NCBI RefSeq assembly: GCF_001542405.1
Contig: NZ_LNCD01000107.1
Coordinates: forward strand, 1 to 33,171
Reading direction: 5' to 3'
Origin: Rhizobium altiplani
Lineage (GTDB): Bacteria; Pseudomonadota; Alphaproteobacteria; Rhizobiales; Rhizobiaceae
Length of the DNA stretch: 33,171 nucleotides
Under the pieces are notes generated by a model. The model did no database searches. It had not been told where the DNA came from and saw only the letters and a list, made by a program, of their open reading frames with translations. The translations under genes and the position numbers were made by a program. The number at the start of each line of letters is the position of its first letter. Position 1 is the first letter of the stretch. Below, piece by piece: positions 15,843-23,199 of the stretch.

Positions 15843-17090
15843 ATGTCGTCTTTAGACGGTCCGGTTCACACACCGGCCCAACCGCCTATATCGAGTCCGG
15901 CGGGCGGCGCGAACCAGATCAGGGTCCGCGCCTATAACGAGCGGCTTGTGCTGTCGCTGGTGCGCCTTTACGGCTCCCAGTCGAAGGCGGATATCGCACG
16001 CCGCACCGGCCTTTCGGCACAGACGGTGTCGGTCATCATGCGGGCACTGGAGAAGGAAGGGCTGCTCTCTCGCGGCGAGCCTGTGCGCGGGCGCGTCGGT
16101 CAACCCTCGATCCCGATGCGCCTCAATGCCGACGCCGTTTACTCGTTCGGCGTAAAGATGGGTCGGCGCAGCGCCGACCTGGTGCTGATGGATTTCGTGG
16201 GCAATATCCGCCTGCAGCTTCACCAAACCTATGCCTATCCGCTGCCCGAGGTTTTCCTGGACTTCATTACGTCAGGCATCCGCGAGCTTGAAAGTCGACT
16301 CGACGAGCAGCAGCGCAGCCGCATTGCCGGCATCGGTATCGCTGCCCCCTTCGAACTCTGGAACTGGGAAGAGGAAGTCGGTTCGCCGAAGGGCGCCATG
16401 GATGTGTGGCGCGACTTCGATCTCCACGCGGAGATTGCCGCCCGCGTTCCCTACCCGGTCTACCTGCAGAACGATGCTACAAGTGCCTGCGGCGCCGAAC
16501 TCGTGTTCGGTATCGGGCCGTCCTATCCCGATTTCGTTTATTTTTTCATCGGCTCCTTCATCGGCGGCGGCATTGTCCTCAATTCCGCGATCTTTTCCGG
16601 GCGCACCGGCACGGCCGGCGCCATCGGCCCGCTGCCGGTCCGTGGTAAGAACGGCGAAACACTGCAGTTGCTGGAAGTCGCCTCGATCTTCGTTCTGGAA
16701 AACATGCTGCGCGAGCGCGGCATCGATCCGCAGCCGCTCTGGTATTCGGCCGACGACTGGATCGACTTCGGTGAGCCTTTGGAGACGTGGATCCAGGACA
16801 CCGCCAAGGCGCTCGCGCAGGCGATCGTCGCGGCCGCCTCGATCATCGACTTCAGTGCGGCCGTCATCGACGGCGGGTTCCCCGGATGGGTGCGGGAACG
16901 GATTGTGCAAGCGACGATCCATGAAGCGGCGATGCTCGACCTGCAGGGCGTTGTCATGCCGGACATTATCGAAGGCGCGGTCGGCGCTCATGCGCGCGCC
17001 ATCGGCGGCGCCAGCCTGCCGATCTTCGCGCGCTACCTTACGGACCAGAACGTTCTATTCAAGGAGGTCGAATATGCTGAAGGGACTTAA
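15843..17090 (+). CDS. frcR: ROK-family transcriptional regulator of fructose uptake
   Basis: 415-residue regulator. A MarR-like winged helix occupies about 32-78 (SKADIARRTGLSAQTVSVIM), followed by a ROK sugar-kinase-like domain (IAGIGIAAPFE, then QNDATSACGAEL). The usual ROK zinc motif (GH followed by CxCGxxGC) is missing; the equivalent stretch reads GTAGAIGPLPVRG. So the domain probably senses sugar without the canonical metal site and without kinase activity. GGGAGGAG precedes the ATG. It is divergent from frcB, as in S. meliloti, and overlaps the downstream mutarotase gene by 17 bp, so the two are cotranslated. Confidence 0.9.
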   Translation: MSSLDGPVHTPAQPPISSPAGGANQIRVRAYNERLVLSLVRLYGSQSKADIARRTGLSAQTVSVIMRALEKEGLLSRGEPVRGRVGQPSIPMRLNADAVYSFGVKMGRRSADLVLMDFVGNIRLQLHQTYAYPLPEVFLDFITSGIRELESRLDEQQRSRIAGIGIAAPFELWNWEEEVGSPKGAMDVWRDFDLHAEIAARVPYPVYLQNDATSACGAELVFGIGPSYPDFVYFFIGSFIGGGIVLNSAIFSGRTGTAGAIGPLPVRGKNGETLQLLEVASIFVLENMLRERGIDPQPLWYSADDWIDFGEPLETWIQDTAKALAQAIVAAASIIDFSAAVIDGGFPGWVRERIVQATIHEAAMLDLQGVVMPDIIEGAVGAHARAIGGASLPIFARYLTDQNVLFKEVEYAEGT

Positions 17091-17556
17091 CCCGCTTCTG
17101 AGCCCGGACTTGCTTTCGACCTTACGCGCCATGGGGCATGGCGACGAAATCGCCATCGTTGACGGCAACTATCCCGGCGTCGAACATGCAAGGCGGCTGA
17201 TCCGCCTCGATGGCCACGGCATCGTACCCGTGCTCGACGCCGTTCTCAGCGTCCTGCCGATCGACGACTTCGTTCCGGATGCGATTTTCCGGTCGACCGT
17301 GAAGGCCGAGCGCGACAAGCTCGACCCTGTTCATGAAGAGATAATCGATTGCTGCGCCCGCCACGAGCCACACCGGCAGGTCGTGCCGCTGGTCGGGGCG
17401 GACTTCTACAATCGCGTTCGGGCCGCTCACGCCGTCATCCAAACAAGCGAACCGCGGCTTTACGCCAACGTCATCCTGCGGAAGGGCGTCATCTACCCAG
17501 AGCAGGCAGGCGACCACGCCGTTGAAAAGGCAGAGGTCGACCCCTTTACCTATTGA
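17074..17556 (+). CDS. RbsD/FucU-family sugar mutarotase
   Basis: 160-residue protein whose true start is ATG 17074, preceded by AAGGAGG at about 7 nt; the longer frame upstream is only an out-of-frame reading of frcR. The family signature GHGDEIAIVDGNYPG at 21-35 contains the conserved His22 and Asp24 of RbsD/FucU enzymes, which catalyse exchange between pyranose, furanose or anomeric forms of sugars. It overlaps frcR by 17 bp. Beside a fructose transporter it probably presents the right ring form of fructose to the kinase. FucU acts on fucose and RbsD on ribose, so the exact sugar is inferred from context. Confidence 0.9.
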   Translation: MLKGLNPLLSPDLLSTLRAMGHGDEIAIVDGNYPGVEHARRLIRLDGHGIVPVLDAVLSVLPIDDFVPDAIFRSTVKAERDKLDPVHEEIIDCCARHEPHRQVVPLVGADFYNRVRAAHAVIQTSEPRLYANVILRKGVIYPEQAGDHAVEKAEVDPFTY

Positions 17557-17559
17557 GCG

Positions 17560-18597
17560 TCAGATTTCCCCTGCCAATGGCCCCCAGACATCAGTCAGGG
17601 CAAAGCCACCCGGATGTGGATCGAAGGGATCGAGCGCGACCTGCGAAAGACCAAAGGTAAAGCCACGCCCGGCGATCGTCGGAATGATCGCGGCACGGCC
17701 GGCGACTTCGGTTTCCGCCAGCAGACCGACCTCGAACTCCGAACCAATGATCGAGCGCGACTTGAAGATGTCGCCGACCTTTGCCTCGCCACGCGCATGG
17801 CGTGCTGCGAGGTTGGCGGAATTGCCCGTGCCGCAGGGCGAGCGGTCGGCGCGCCCCGGCCACATGGTCGTGCAGGTACGAACGGTGCCGTCCGCCTCGA
17901 GGTCGCGGAACATGACGTAGGCAACGCCCGAGATCGCCGGAATCTCCGGATGGACAACCTCGATGCTGCGGTTGATCAGCTCCTTCAGCACCATGCCGGC
18001 CTGCACGAGCGCCGCGGCATTGCCCTTCTCGATCGTCAGGTTGATCTGTCCGACATCGACCAGCGCGTAGAAGATGCCGCCGTAGCAGATATCGACCTTG
18101 ATCTTGCCCCAGTGCGGCGTGTCGACGTCAACGTCGAGCTCATGCACGAAGGACGGAACCATGGTGAGCTTGACCTTCTCGCAGCGCCCGTCGCGGCAGG
18201 TCGCCGTCGCCTTGACGAGGCCCGCGGCCGTCTCCAGCGTGACGATGGTTTCCGGCTCCTTCATCTCGACGATTCCGGATTCCAGCAATGCTGTGGTGAC
18301 GCAGATAGAGTTCGAGCCCGAGCTGGCATGCGCCTGGTCCGGCTGCAGGATGATGAAGGCCGCGTCGGCATCTGGATGCTTCGGCGGCAACAGCAGATTG
18401 ACGGAGCCGATCGGCGCGCCGCGTGGCTCGAGGCAGAGAAAGCGGCGCAGTTCCTGGCCCTTCGGATCGGTGTTCAGCCAGTTCAGCTGTTCGGCGACCG
18501 TATTGCCGGGGATCTTCGGCACGCCGCCGATCGCGACCTTGCCGATTTCACCTTCCGCGTGGACATCCAGAAGCTGGATCGTGCGCTTCCATCTCAT
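17560..18597 (-). CDS. Proline racemase family protein, probable hydroxyproline epimerase (Ser-Cys type)
   Basis: 345-residue enzyme of the proline racemase superfamily, which uses two residues for proton exchange at C-alpha. The second catalytic residue, Cys255 in DRSPCGTGNSA, is present. The first is Ser93 in ASSGSNS, where classical racemases have Cys. Ser-Cys members have been linked to 4- or 3-hydroxyproline 2-epimerase activity, and Cys-Thr members to trans-3-hydroxyproline dehydratase, so epimerase is favoured. The start follows GAGGAG at about 8 nt. It ends 3 bp from the mutarotase gene in tail-to-tail orientation. No hydroxyproline transporter or oxidase gene is nearby, so it works outside a visible pathway cluster. 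Confidence 0.85.
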   Translation of the reverse strand: MRWKRTIQLLDVHAEGEIGKVAIGGVPKIPGNTVAEQLNWLNTDPKGQELRRFLCLEPRGAPIGSVNLLLPPKHPDADAAFIILQPDQAHASSGSNSICVTTALLESGIVEMKEPETIVTLETAAGLVKATATCRDGRCEKVKLTMVPSFVHELDVDVDTPHWGKIKVDICYGGIFYALVDVGQINLTIEKGNAAALVQAGMVLKELINRSIEVVHPEIPAISGVAYVMFRDLEADGTVRTCTTMWPGRADRSPCGTGNSANLAARHARGEAKVGDIFKSRSIIGSEFEVGLLAETEVAGRAAIIPTIAGRGFTFGLSQVALDPFDPHPGGFALTDVWGPLAGEI

Positions 18598-18615
18598 TCG
18601 TCAACTCCTCTTAAT

Positions 18616-18659
18616 CGCGTGATCTCGCCATCACGCGAATATTGTCCGGCAATATTGTC
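18616..18659. promoter_or_regulatory. Palindrome and direct repeats upstream of the racemase gene
   Basis: CGCGTGAT-ctcgcc-ATCACGCG (18616-18637) is a perfect 8-bp inverted repeat about 20 bp before the racemase ATG. It is followed by AATATTGTC repeated twice, at 18638-18646 and 18651-18659, spaced by 13 bp. These lie between the racemase gene and the decayed GntR regulator, so they may be old operator sites of that regulator, or sites for another one. Confidence 0.45.
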
Positions 18660-18732
18660 GACACCCTCCGGCAGCAATCCAGCATTTCGCCGATGAGCTT
18701 GGTTCAGATCTCGCCTATCCGGAGGCGCGTGA

Positions 18733-18905
18733 GTGTCGTTGCAGCCAGTATTCCTGATATATCAGATCGCAGTGGATTGCCTACGGGGAATCTTGGCCGG
18801 TGAAAAACTTCCAGGCGACACTGCGGCTGACGGCATTAAGCCAGCGTACCGCAGCTCCGAAAAACTGGGCCGGCACAGCGCTGATGATTTGCAGGAAGGA
18901 CCGAA
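18733..18905 (+). pseudogene. Truncated, frameshifted GntR-family regulator
   Basis: A GTG at 18733 with GGAGG 7 nt upstream opens a frame reading YQIAVDCLRGILAGEKLPGD, the classic N-terminal GntR winged-helix pattern (QIA, LR, ILxGE, PGD). After residue 30 (about 18822) the GntR pattern is lost in this frame but continues one base on: LTALSQRTAAPKNWAGTALM, then ICRKD, resembling the helix-turn-helix with APKN-TA-ALMI. So a +1 frameshift has split the domain, and the frame then runs into the hairpin RNA region without any effector domain. It is divergent from the racemase gene, the usual place of its regulator. Confidence 0.6.
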
Positions 18906-19024
18906 AAAGAAAAGAGCCCGGTGCGGGAGGAGGTGCACCGGGCTCTTGATCCTGACTGACAACTGGGAGGAGGAGTGTTGTCAGTCCGATGAAGGAGCGC
19001 TGGGAGGAGGAGTGCGCTGCCTTC
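18903..19024 (-). ncRNA. Triple-hairpin RNA with CCUCCUCCC loops (cuckoo/CcsR type)
   Basis: On the minus strand three successive stem-loops each expose CCTCCTCCC. Hairpin 1 (19024-18991) has a 10-bp stem with one bulge and loop ACTCCTCCTCCCA. Hairpin 2 (18986-18954) has a perfect 10-bp stem GACTGACAAC/GTTGTCAGTC and the same 13-nt loop. Hairpin 3 (18947-18912) has a perfect 13-bp stem and loop ACCTCCTCCC, and runs into TTTTCTTTTT, a good intrinsic terminator that fixes the strand. The loops are complementary to a Shine-Dalgarno sequence. Tandem hairpins of this kind are known in Alphaproteobacteria as cuckoo RNAs and in Rhodobacter as CcsR RNAs linked to stress. The stems differ while the loops are kept. 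The 5' end and promoter are not identified, and the DUF1127 small gene often found upstream is not seen. Confidence 0.85.
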
Positions 19025-19068
19025 GAGGTAATAGATAGCCCATTGTTTCGATCAGGAATAGGGAGATT

Positions 19069-19089
19069 ACCGCAATGCAGCATTGCGGT
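19069..19089. repeat. Perfect 9-bp inverted repeat upstream of the hairpin RNA
   Basis: ACCGCAATG-cag-CATTGCGGT lies 45 bp upstream (minus-strand sense) of the first CCTCCTCCC hairpin. With a 3-nt centre it could be a protein-binding palindrome controlling the RNA, or a 5' hairpin of the same transcript. Confidence 0.5.
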
Positions 19090-19317
19090 GCCCGCATAGC
19101 TCCACCAATCTTGCAGCCTCTTTTTGCGGCATATTTGATCGACTGACCAATTTTTCTTAAAACAACGTCGGCCGTGAGATTGTGCGTGCGGCGGCGAGAG
19201 ACGGCAATCGGGTAACGCCGTCCCGAAACGATCTCGGGGCACCGCAGATCTCCTGGTTGGCCCGGAGACCCCGCCAGCACAGAAAAACATCACCAAAGGT
19301 TGAAGGAAGAAGATGAC

Positions 19318-19346
19318 GGAAAGGCGAGAATTCGTCTCGCCTTTCC
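19318..19346 (-). terminator. Hairpin terminator after the secreted-protein gene
   Basis: GGAAAGGCGAGA/TCTCGCCTTTCC, a perfect 12-bp stem with a 5-nt loop, starts 15 bp after the stop of the minus-strand gene 19362-19730. The T-tract is weak, but the stem is long and correctly placed. Confidence 0.7.
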
Positions 19347-19361
19347 CTCGGCCCAACCCCA

Positions 19362-19730
19362 TCAATAGCCGTTATCGCATGGCATGCTGCCATCGCCATT
19401 GGTGCCGCCAAATGTGTTCTGACAGTAGGTTTGCCGTTGCATCGGCCGTGCCGGTTGAGTGCCGATCGAGCCGGTCGTACCGCCCTCGACACCGAAGGCT
19501 GCCAGCGGATACCAGTAGCCATCCGGACCGCGGCGGGTGCCGGGGCGCTCGGTGCGCGAGCCACGATAGCCGTTCAAGTGACCTGCCCGCTGATTGTACT
19601 GCACCATCTCAACGTTCGCGGCACTTGGGAGAGGAACCTGCTGCACAGGTGCCGTCTGGACGGGAGTGATTGATGCCAGCGCGAGAAGAGTTCCGGCCGA
19701 GAGAGTGGAAGCGAAGCTGAACATTTTCAT
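19362..19730 (-). CDS. Small secreted protein of unknown function
   Basis: 122-residue protein. ATG 19730 follows AAGGAGGA at 6 nt; the frame extends further upstream but without a start signal. Residues 1-27 form a Sec signal peptide (MKMFSFASTLSAGTLLALAS, cleavage near VQTA-PV). The mature part is polar and Gly/Arg-rich, with RAGHLNGYRGSRTERPGTRR, then GPDGYWYPLAAFGVEGG, and two Cys near the C terminus (TYCQNTF and MPCDNGY) that could form a disulfide. No membrane helix follows the signal. I do not recognise a named domain; it looks like a lineage-restricted rhizobial periplasmic protein. Confidence 0.75.
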   Translation of the reverse strand: MKMFSFASTLSAGTLLALASITPVQTAPVQQVPLPSAANVEMVQYNQRAGHLNGYRGSRTERPGTRRGPDGYWYPLAAFGVEGGTTGSIGTQPARPMQRQTYCQNTFGGTNGDGSMPCDNGY

Positions 19731-19927
19731 GATAAATCCTCCTTCTGGATTTACCTTAGAAAAATGCGTTCTACCGTAGCAAAGTTCCGCCATCACACGC
19801 GGGTTCCTGCATTCGTGATCGGCAGCGACTGCGCGTGATGTGTGGGTCCCGATTTTCTGCAGCGCGCACTCGATCGTGGCATGGCGGATCAAGCGATCCG
19901 GCCTCGGAACTCAGCAGGCCCGCAAAC

Positions 19928-20251
19928 TCATCTATTTGCGATTCGGTATCCCTGGCTCGACAGGCACGCGACATACTGCCGGTGCGCGGCAGCGGTCGCA
20001 TTCGCTTCCTCTTGGGCCGGATCGATCGGAGCGCCGGCCATTCCGACGCGCAGTTCGTATTGCTTCTTCGCCTCGCGATACATGAAATTGCCATCAGCGA
20101 CACAGATGTGATGCGCGATGCCCGGCGGATTGAGCGGTGGATCGAAAGGCGCAGCCACGGGCACGAGGGTCGGCGCGTTGGCGTCGACGCAACCGGAAAG
20201 CGCCGCAACGACCACGCACAACGCAAACGCTCGCCCCATACCCCTCAACAT
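19928..20251 (-). CDS. Small putative lipoprotein
   Basis: 107-residue protein. ATG 20251 follows GGAGGTGAT closely. The first 20 residues are a lipoprotein signal (MLRGMGRAFALCVVVAALSG) with lipobox ALSGC, so Cys21 would be the lipidated residue. The mature part starts Pro-rich (VPVAAPFDPPLNPPG) and has two further Cys (HHICVADG and YVACLSSQGY). No known domain recognised. It faces the same way as the secreted protein downstream, with 197 bp between them. Confidence 0.65.
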   Translation of the reverse strand: MLRGMGRAFALCVVVAALSGCVDANAPTLVPVAAPFDPPLNPPGIAHHICVADGNFMYREAKKQYELRVGMAGAPIDPAQEEANATAAAHRQYVACLSSQGYRIANR

Positions 20252-20352
20252 ATCACCTCCGGCCATGCGCCACGAACCGCTGCACGCAGCGCCAAGTTCA
20301 CCATGGCGCCGCAATATTGCGCCAAGCTAACGCGTCAGCTCTGCAGCAGCCT

Positions 20353-21339
20353 TCATGCCCGAGCGGTCAATCCGAAGCGGTTGCGGTAGTCTCCGGGCGA
20401 TAGCCCAGTGATCTTGTGGAACACCTTTCGGAACGCGCCCGGATCCTCGTAGCCGGCCGCAACCGCGATCTGCTCGACCGTGCGGTTCGAAAACTCCAGC
20501 ATTTCTCGCGCCTTGCCGACCCTCAGATGCTGGCAGTACTCAGTCGGTCGGAGGCCGGTCGCCCTGCGGAAACGGCGCAGGAACGTGCGCTCCTCCAGGC
20601 GGGCACGCTCCGACATCGCCGCAAGCGTCACTTGGCGCGCACCACTCGCGTGCAGCCAGTGCTGCACCTTGAGGATCTGCTCGTCGCCATGATTGAGACG
20701 CGGCGAGAAATTGCTGTAGTAGCGTTGCTCCCTGCCCGGCGGGTCGACGAGAAGATAGCGCGCGGTCTCGAGCATGATGGTCGATCCCAACAATCTGTCG
20801 ACGAGTTTGAGGCCGAGATCGGTCCAGGCCATCAGGCCGCCCGCGGTAATCACGTCGCCATCGTCGATGATAAGCTTGTCGGCGTCGACCCTCACCTCGG
20901 GAAAGCGCTGAGCCAGCGCGTCCGCGCAGACCCAGTGGGTCGTTGCCAATCGGTTTGCCAGAAGGCCCGTTTCAGCCAAAAGGAAGGCGCCGACGCAGAC
21001 GGAACTCAGTGTCGTTCCCTCGGCATGCCGCGCCCGAAGCCATTGCGCCACCGGCGCGGCTTCCTCCGACGTCATCGGGTCGCCGAAGCTCGGCGGCAGG
21101 ATGAGTACGGCCGGCGATCCCCGGGTACCGGGTGCCGTATCAAAGACGCGCTCGACTCGCGCCGAGGTATCTGCCCCTTGCCAATGGCTCACGCGCAGGG
21201 CGGGGCCTCCTGACGGCTGCCGAGCGGTTGCGAACCGATTGGCCAGGTGGAAGAGATCGGTCAGACCGTGGACGGCTGCGAGCTGGACGTTCGGATAAAG
21301 CAGGATGCCGATCTCAGCCGGCGCGTCGGCTTGGCTCAT
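20353..21339 (-). CDS. GlxA-type transcriptional regulator (DJ-1/PfpI domain plus AraC HTH)
   Basis: 328-residue two-domain regulator. Residues 7-185 form a class I glutamine amidotransferase/DJ-1-like domain, with the Cys at the nucleophile-elbow position, C115 in SVCVGAFLLAETGLL. Residues about 222-325 form an AraC DNA-binding domain with two helix-turn-helix motifs and the family signature ending in GLSPGDYRNRFG. Such regulators control diverse catabolic genes, for example arginine, choline or carnitine use. It is divergent from the isochorismatase-family gene by 117 bp, which is its likely target. The effector is unknown. Confidence 0.92.
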   Translation of the reverse strand: MSQADAPAEIGILLYPNVQLAAVHGLTDLFHLANRFATARQPSGGPALRVSHWQGADTSARVERVFDTAPGTRGSPAVLILPPSFGDPMTSEEAAPVAQWLRARHAEGTTLSSVCVGAFLLAETGLLANRLATTHWVCADALAQRFPEVRVDADKLIIDDGDVITAGGLMAWTDLGLKLVDRLLGSTIMLETARYLLVDPPGREQRYYSNFSPRLNHGDEQILKVQHWLHASGARQVTLAAMSERARLEERTFLRRFRRATGLRPTEYCQHLRVGKAREMLEFSNRTVEQIAVAAGYEDPGAFRKVFHKITGLSPGDYRNRFGLTARA

Positions 21340-21456
21340 TTGTCAGTTTTCGCCTCGATAATGTCAATTCCGCCAATCCACACCATGCCGTTTCACACAT
21401 ACTTTGTCCATCAACGGACGGGATCGTCCCCCGAAGGAGCGAAAGGACACAAGCAC

Positions 21457-22029
21457 ATGAACAAGCGAGCCCTCATCGTCGTCGACATACAGAACGACTA
21501 TTTTCCGAACGGCAAGTGGCCGCTGAGCGGTGCCGACGCGGCCGCCGACAATGCGGCGCGGATCATCGCGGTTGCTCGAGACGCAGGCGATCTTGTCGTC
21601 CACCTCAGACATGAGTCGGCGAGTGAGAATGCCGCCTTTTTCCTGGCCGGCTCAGAGGGTGCGCAAATTCACCCGAAGGTGCTGAACCGGCCCGGCGAGC
21701 CCGTCATCGTCAAGAACCATATCAACTCGTTCCGTGAGACGGATCTGAAAGCGACACTCGACCGCCATGGCATCGAGGACGTCACGGTCGTCGGGAGCAT
21801 GAGCCACATGTGCATCGACGCCGTGACGCGGGCCGCCAACGATTTCGGCTATCGGGTGATAGTCATCCATGACGCTTGCGCAACGCGCGACCTCGAATTC
21901 AACGGAACGCTCGTCCCTGCCGCGCAAGCGCATGCGGCCTTCATGGCGGCACTCGCCTTCGCCTACGCCTCCGTGCTCTCGACCAACGAGGCACTCGCCA
22001 TGCGCGGCGAATTGAGGGTCACGGCTTAG
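21457..22029 (+). CDS. Isochorismatase-family cysteine hydrolase
   Basis: 190-residue hydrolase of the isochorismatase/nicotinamidase superfamily. The triad is visible: Asp10 in VVDIQNDYF, Lys86 in VIVKNHINSF and Cys119 in GSMSHMCIDAVTRAA, the last being the nucleophile. A cis-peptide-type GSMSHMC replaces the more usual GxxTxxCV. The start at 21457 is chosen for GAAAGGA upstream and because the product then begins with the family strand NKRALIVVDIQ; the frame extends upstream to 21247 without support. It lies divergent from the GlxA-type regulator. The substrate is probably a small amide or imine compound and is unknown. Confidence 0.9.
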   Translation: MNKRALIVVDIQNDYFPNGKWPLSGADAAADNAARIIAVARDAGDLVVHLRHESASENAAFFLAGSEGAQIHPKVLNRPGEPVIVKNHINSFRETDLKATLDRHGIEDVTVVGSMSHMCIDAVTRAANDFGYRVIVIHDACATRDLEFNGTLVPAAQAHAAFMAALAFAYASVLSTNEALAMRGELRVTA

Positions 22030-22081
22030 AGGGGGCGGCATCGGGCGCGCCTGCGACGCGGGCTGACCACTGAAGAGCCCA

Positions 22082-22111
22082 GATGACCGCCATCGTCCCG
22101 GGGCGGTCATC
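22082..22111. terminator. Hairpin after the cysteine hydrolase gene
   Basis: GATGACCGCC/GGCGGTCATC is a perfect 10-bp stem with a 10-nt loop, 53 bp after the stop at 22029. No T-run follows, so it is a terminator-like structure of moderate strength. Confidence 0.5.
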
Positions 22112-22209
22112 GACCAACGGACCGACTGGTCCCGTTCGCCGTTGACTTCACAGATGAGAAGAGGAGAATGCCTGTTATGCCTCCCCACGCAATATAAGGG
22201 GTGCCCACG

Positions 22210-22680
22210 ATGACGATCGCAAGGAAACTTCAGGATTATATCGACGGTGAGGGTGTCGCCTATGATACCGTCCCGCATCATCGCACAGCGACAACCAGCC
22301 AATCGGCGCAAGCCGCGCATGTTCCGGGCAGCCGACTGGCGAAATCCGTCGTCGTGCATCACGAGATGGGCTACGTCCTGGCCGTCGTTCCCAGCACGCA
22401 CCGGATCGAGCTCAGCACGTTGCAAGATGTCATGGACAGGCGCCTCGGCCTCGCCTCGGAAGATGAGGTTTGCTCGCTCTTCGCCGACTGCGACATTGGC
22501 GCTGTCCCACCGATCGGATCGGCCTACAACGTACCTGTGATCCTCGACGAAAGCCTCGGCGATGCCAGTGACGTCTATTTCGAGGGCGGCGACCACACGA
22601 CGCTGGTGCATATGAGCGGCCCCAGCTTCCGCAATCTGATGAGGGACGCGCAAATCGCCCGCTTCAGTCACCGGCCGTAA
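22210..22680 (+). CDS. YbaK/EbsC-family aminoacyl-tRNA deacylase-like protein
   Basis: 156-residue single-domain protein. ATG 22210 is preferred to GTG 22201 because AAGGGG is 8 nt upstream of it. The family Lys is K45 in GSRLAKSVVVHH, and the glycine-rich substrate loop appears as CDIGAVPPIGSAYNVPVILD. YbaK and ProXp proteins remove wrongly attached amino acids from tRNA(Pro) in trans. This member may act on another tRNA or on a small molecule, as the family is broad. It stands alone, 180 bp after the hydrolase gene on the same strand. Confidence 0.88.
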   Translation: MTIARKLQDYIDGEGVAYDTVPHHRTATTSQSAQAAHVPGSRLAKSVVVHHEMGYVLAVVPSTHRIELSTLQDVMDRRLGLASEDEVCSLFADCDIGAVPPIGSAYNVPVILDESLGDASDVYFEGGDHTTLVHMSGPSFRNLMRDAQIARFSHRP

Positions 22681-23199
22681 GGCGGGTTAAAGAACCGTTC
22701 GCGATTCGATTGCTCTGGCAAGGCAATGCGCTTGACGCATGCCAAGAAGGCAACATTTCGCCGTAGGCAGGCTTGCCCGATCAGCGAGCACTGTGGGCGT
22801 GACCGATTTTGGAATGTGGCGCCCTTCGATCCGATTCCCTTTGATCTGCAGCGTCTCGACACCCTCCCCATGACAAAATTGCGAGCCACACCAGGACTAC
22901 TGGCCGGGATCGGATCCGACATCTTGTGAGTACGTTGCCTGTAGCACTCGAGGGACATGAACGCAGCATCGGGCGAGATGAAACTGAGAACTGGCACGTG
23001 ATTGTTATCGCTGTCGACGTCCAGGCATGCCCGCTTCATCTTACTTTCGGATCTTGCCGAGTGAAGCCGCAAGATCGCGAGGCCCGCAAACCTTGCGAGT
23101 TCAGCAGCGCACCCTAGTTTGAAATCGTGCGCGACCTTTGCAGTCGATGTGTATGCCGTTGTTCCAATGTAACTTTTCAAACCACAAAGGGCTTCCATC
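22681..23199. other. 519-bp stretch with no supported gene
   Basis: No frame here has both a start signal and a recognisable protein pattern. A minus-strand frame crosses the whole stretch but continues into the opposite strand of the next gene and has no ribosome-binding site. The last 100 bp should hold the promoter of the downstream amidohydrolase gene. It may be decayed sequence. Confidence 0.5.

Noticed and set aside
16231..17073. Upstream two thirds of a 441-residue frame ending at 17556
   Set aside because: Ser/Arg/Pro-rich out-of-frame reading of frcR; only the part from ATG 17074, with AAGGAGG, is a real gene.
18954..19024. Hairpins as short CRISPR-like repeats
   Set aside because: The shared sequence is the loop only, the stems differ, spacing is about 37 nt with no spacers or cas genes; an RNA family explains it better.
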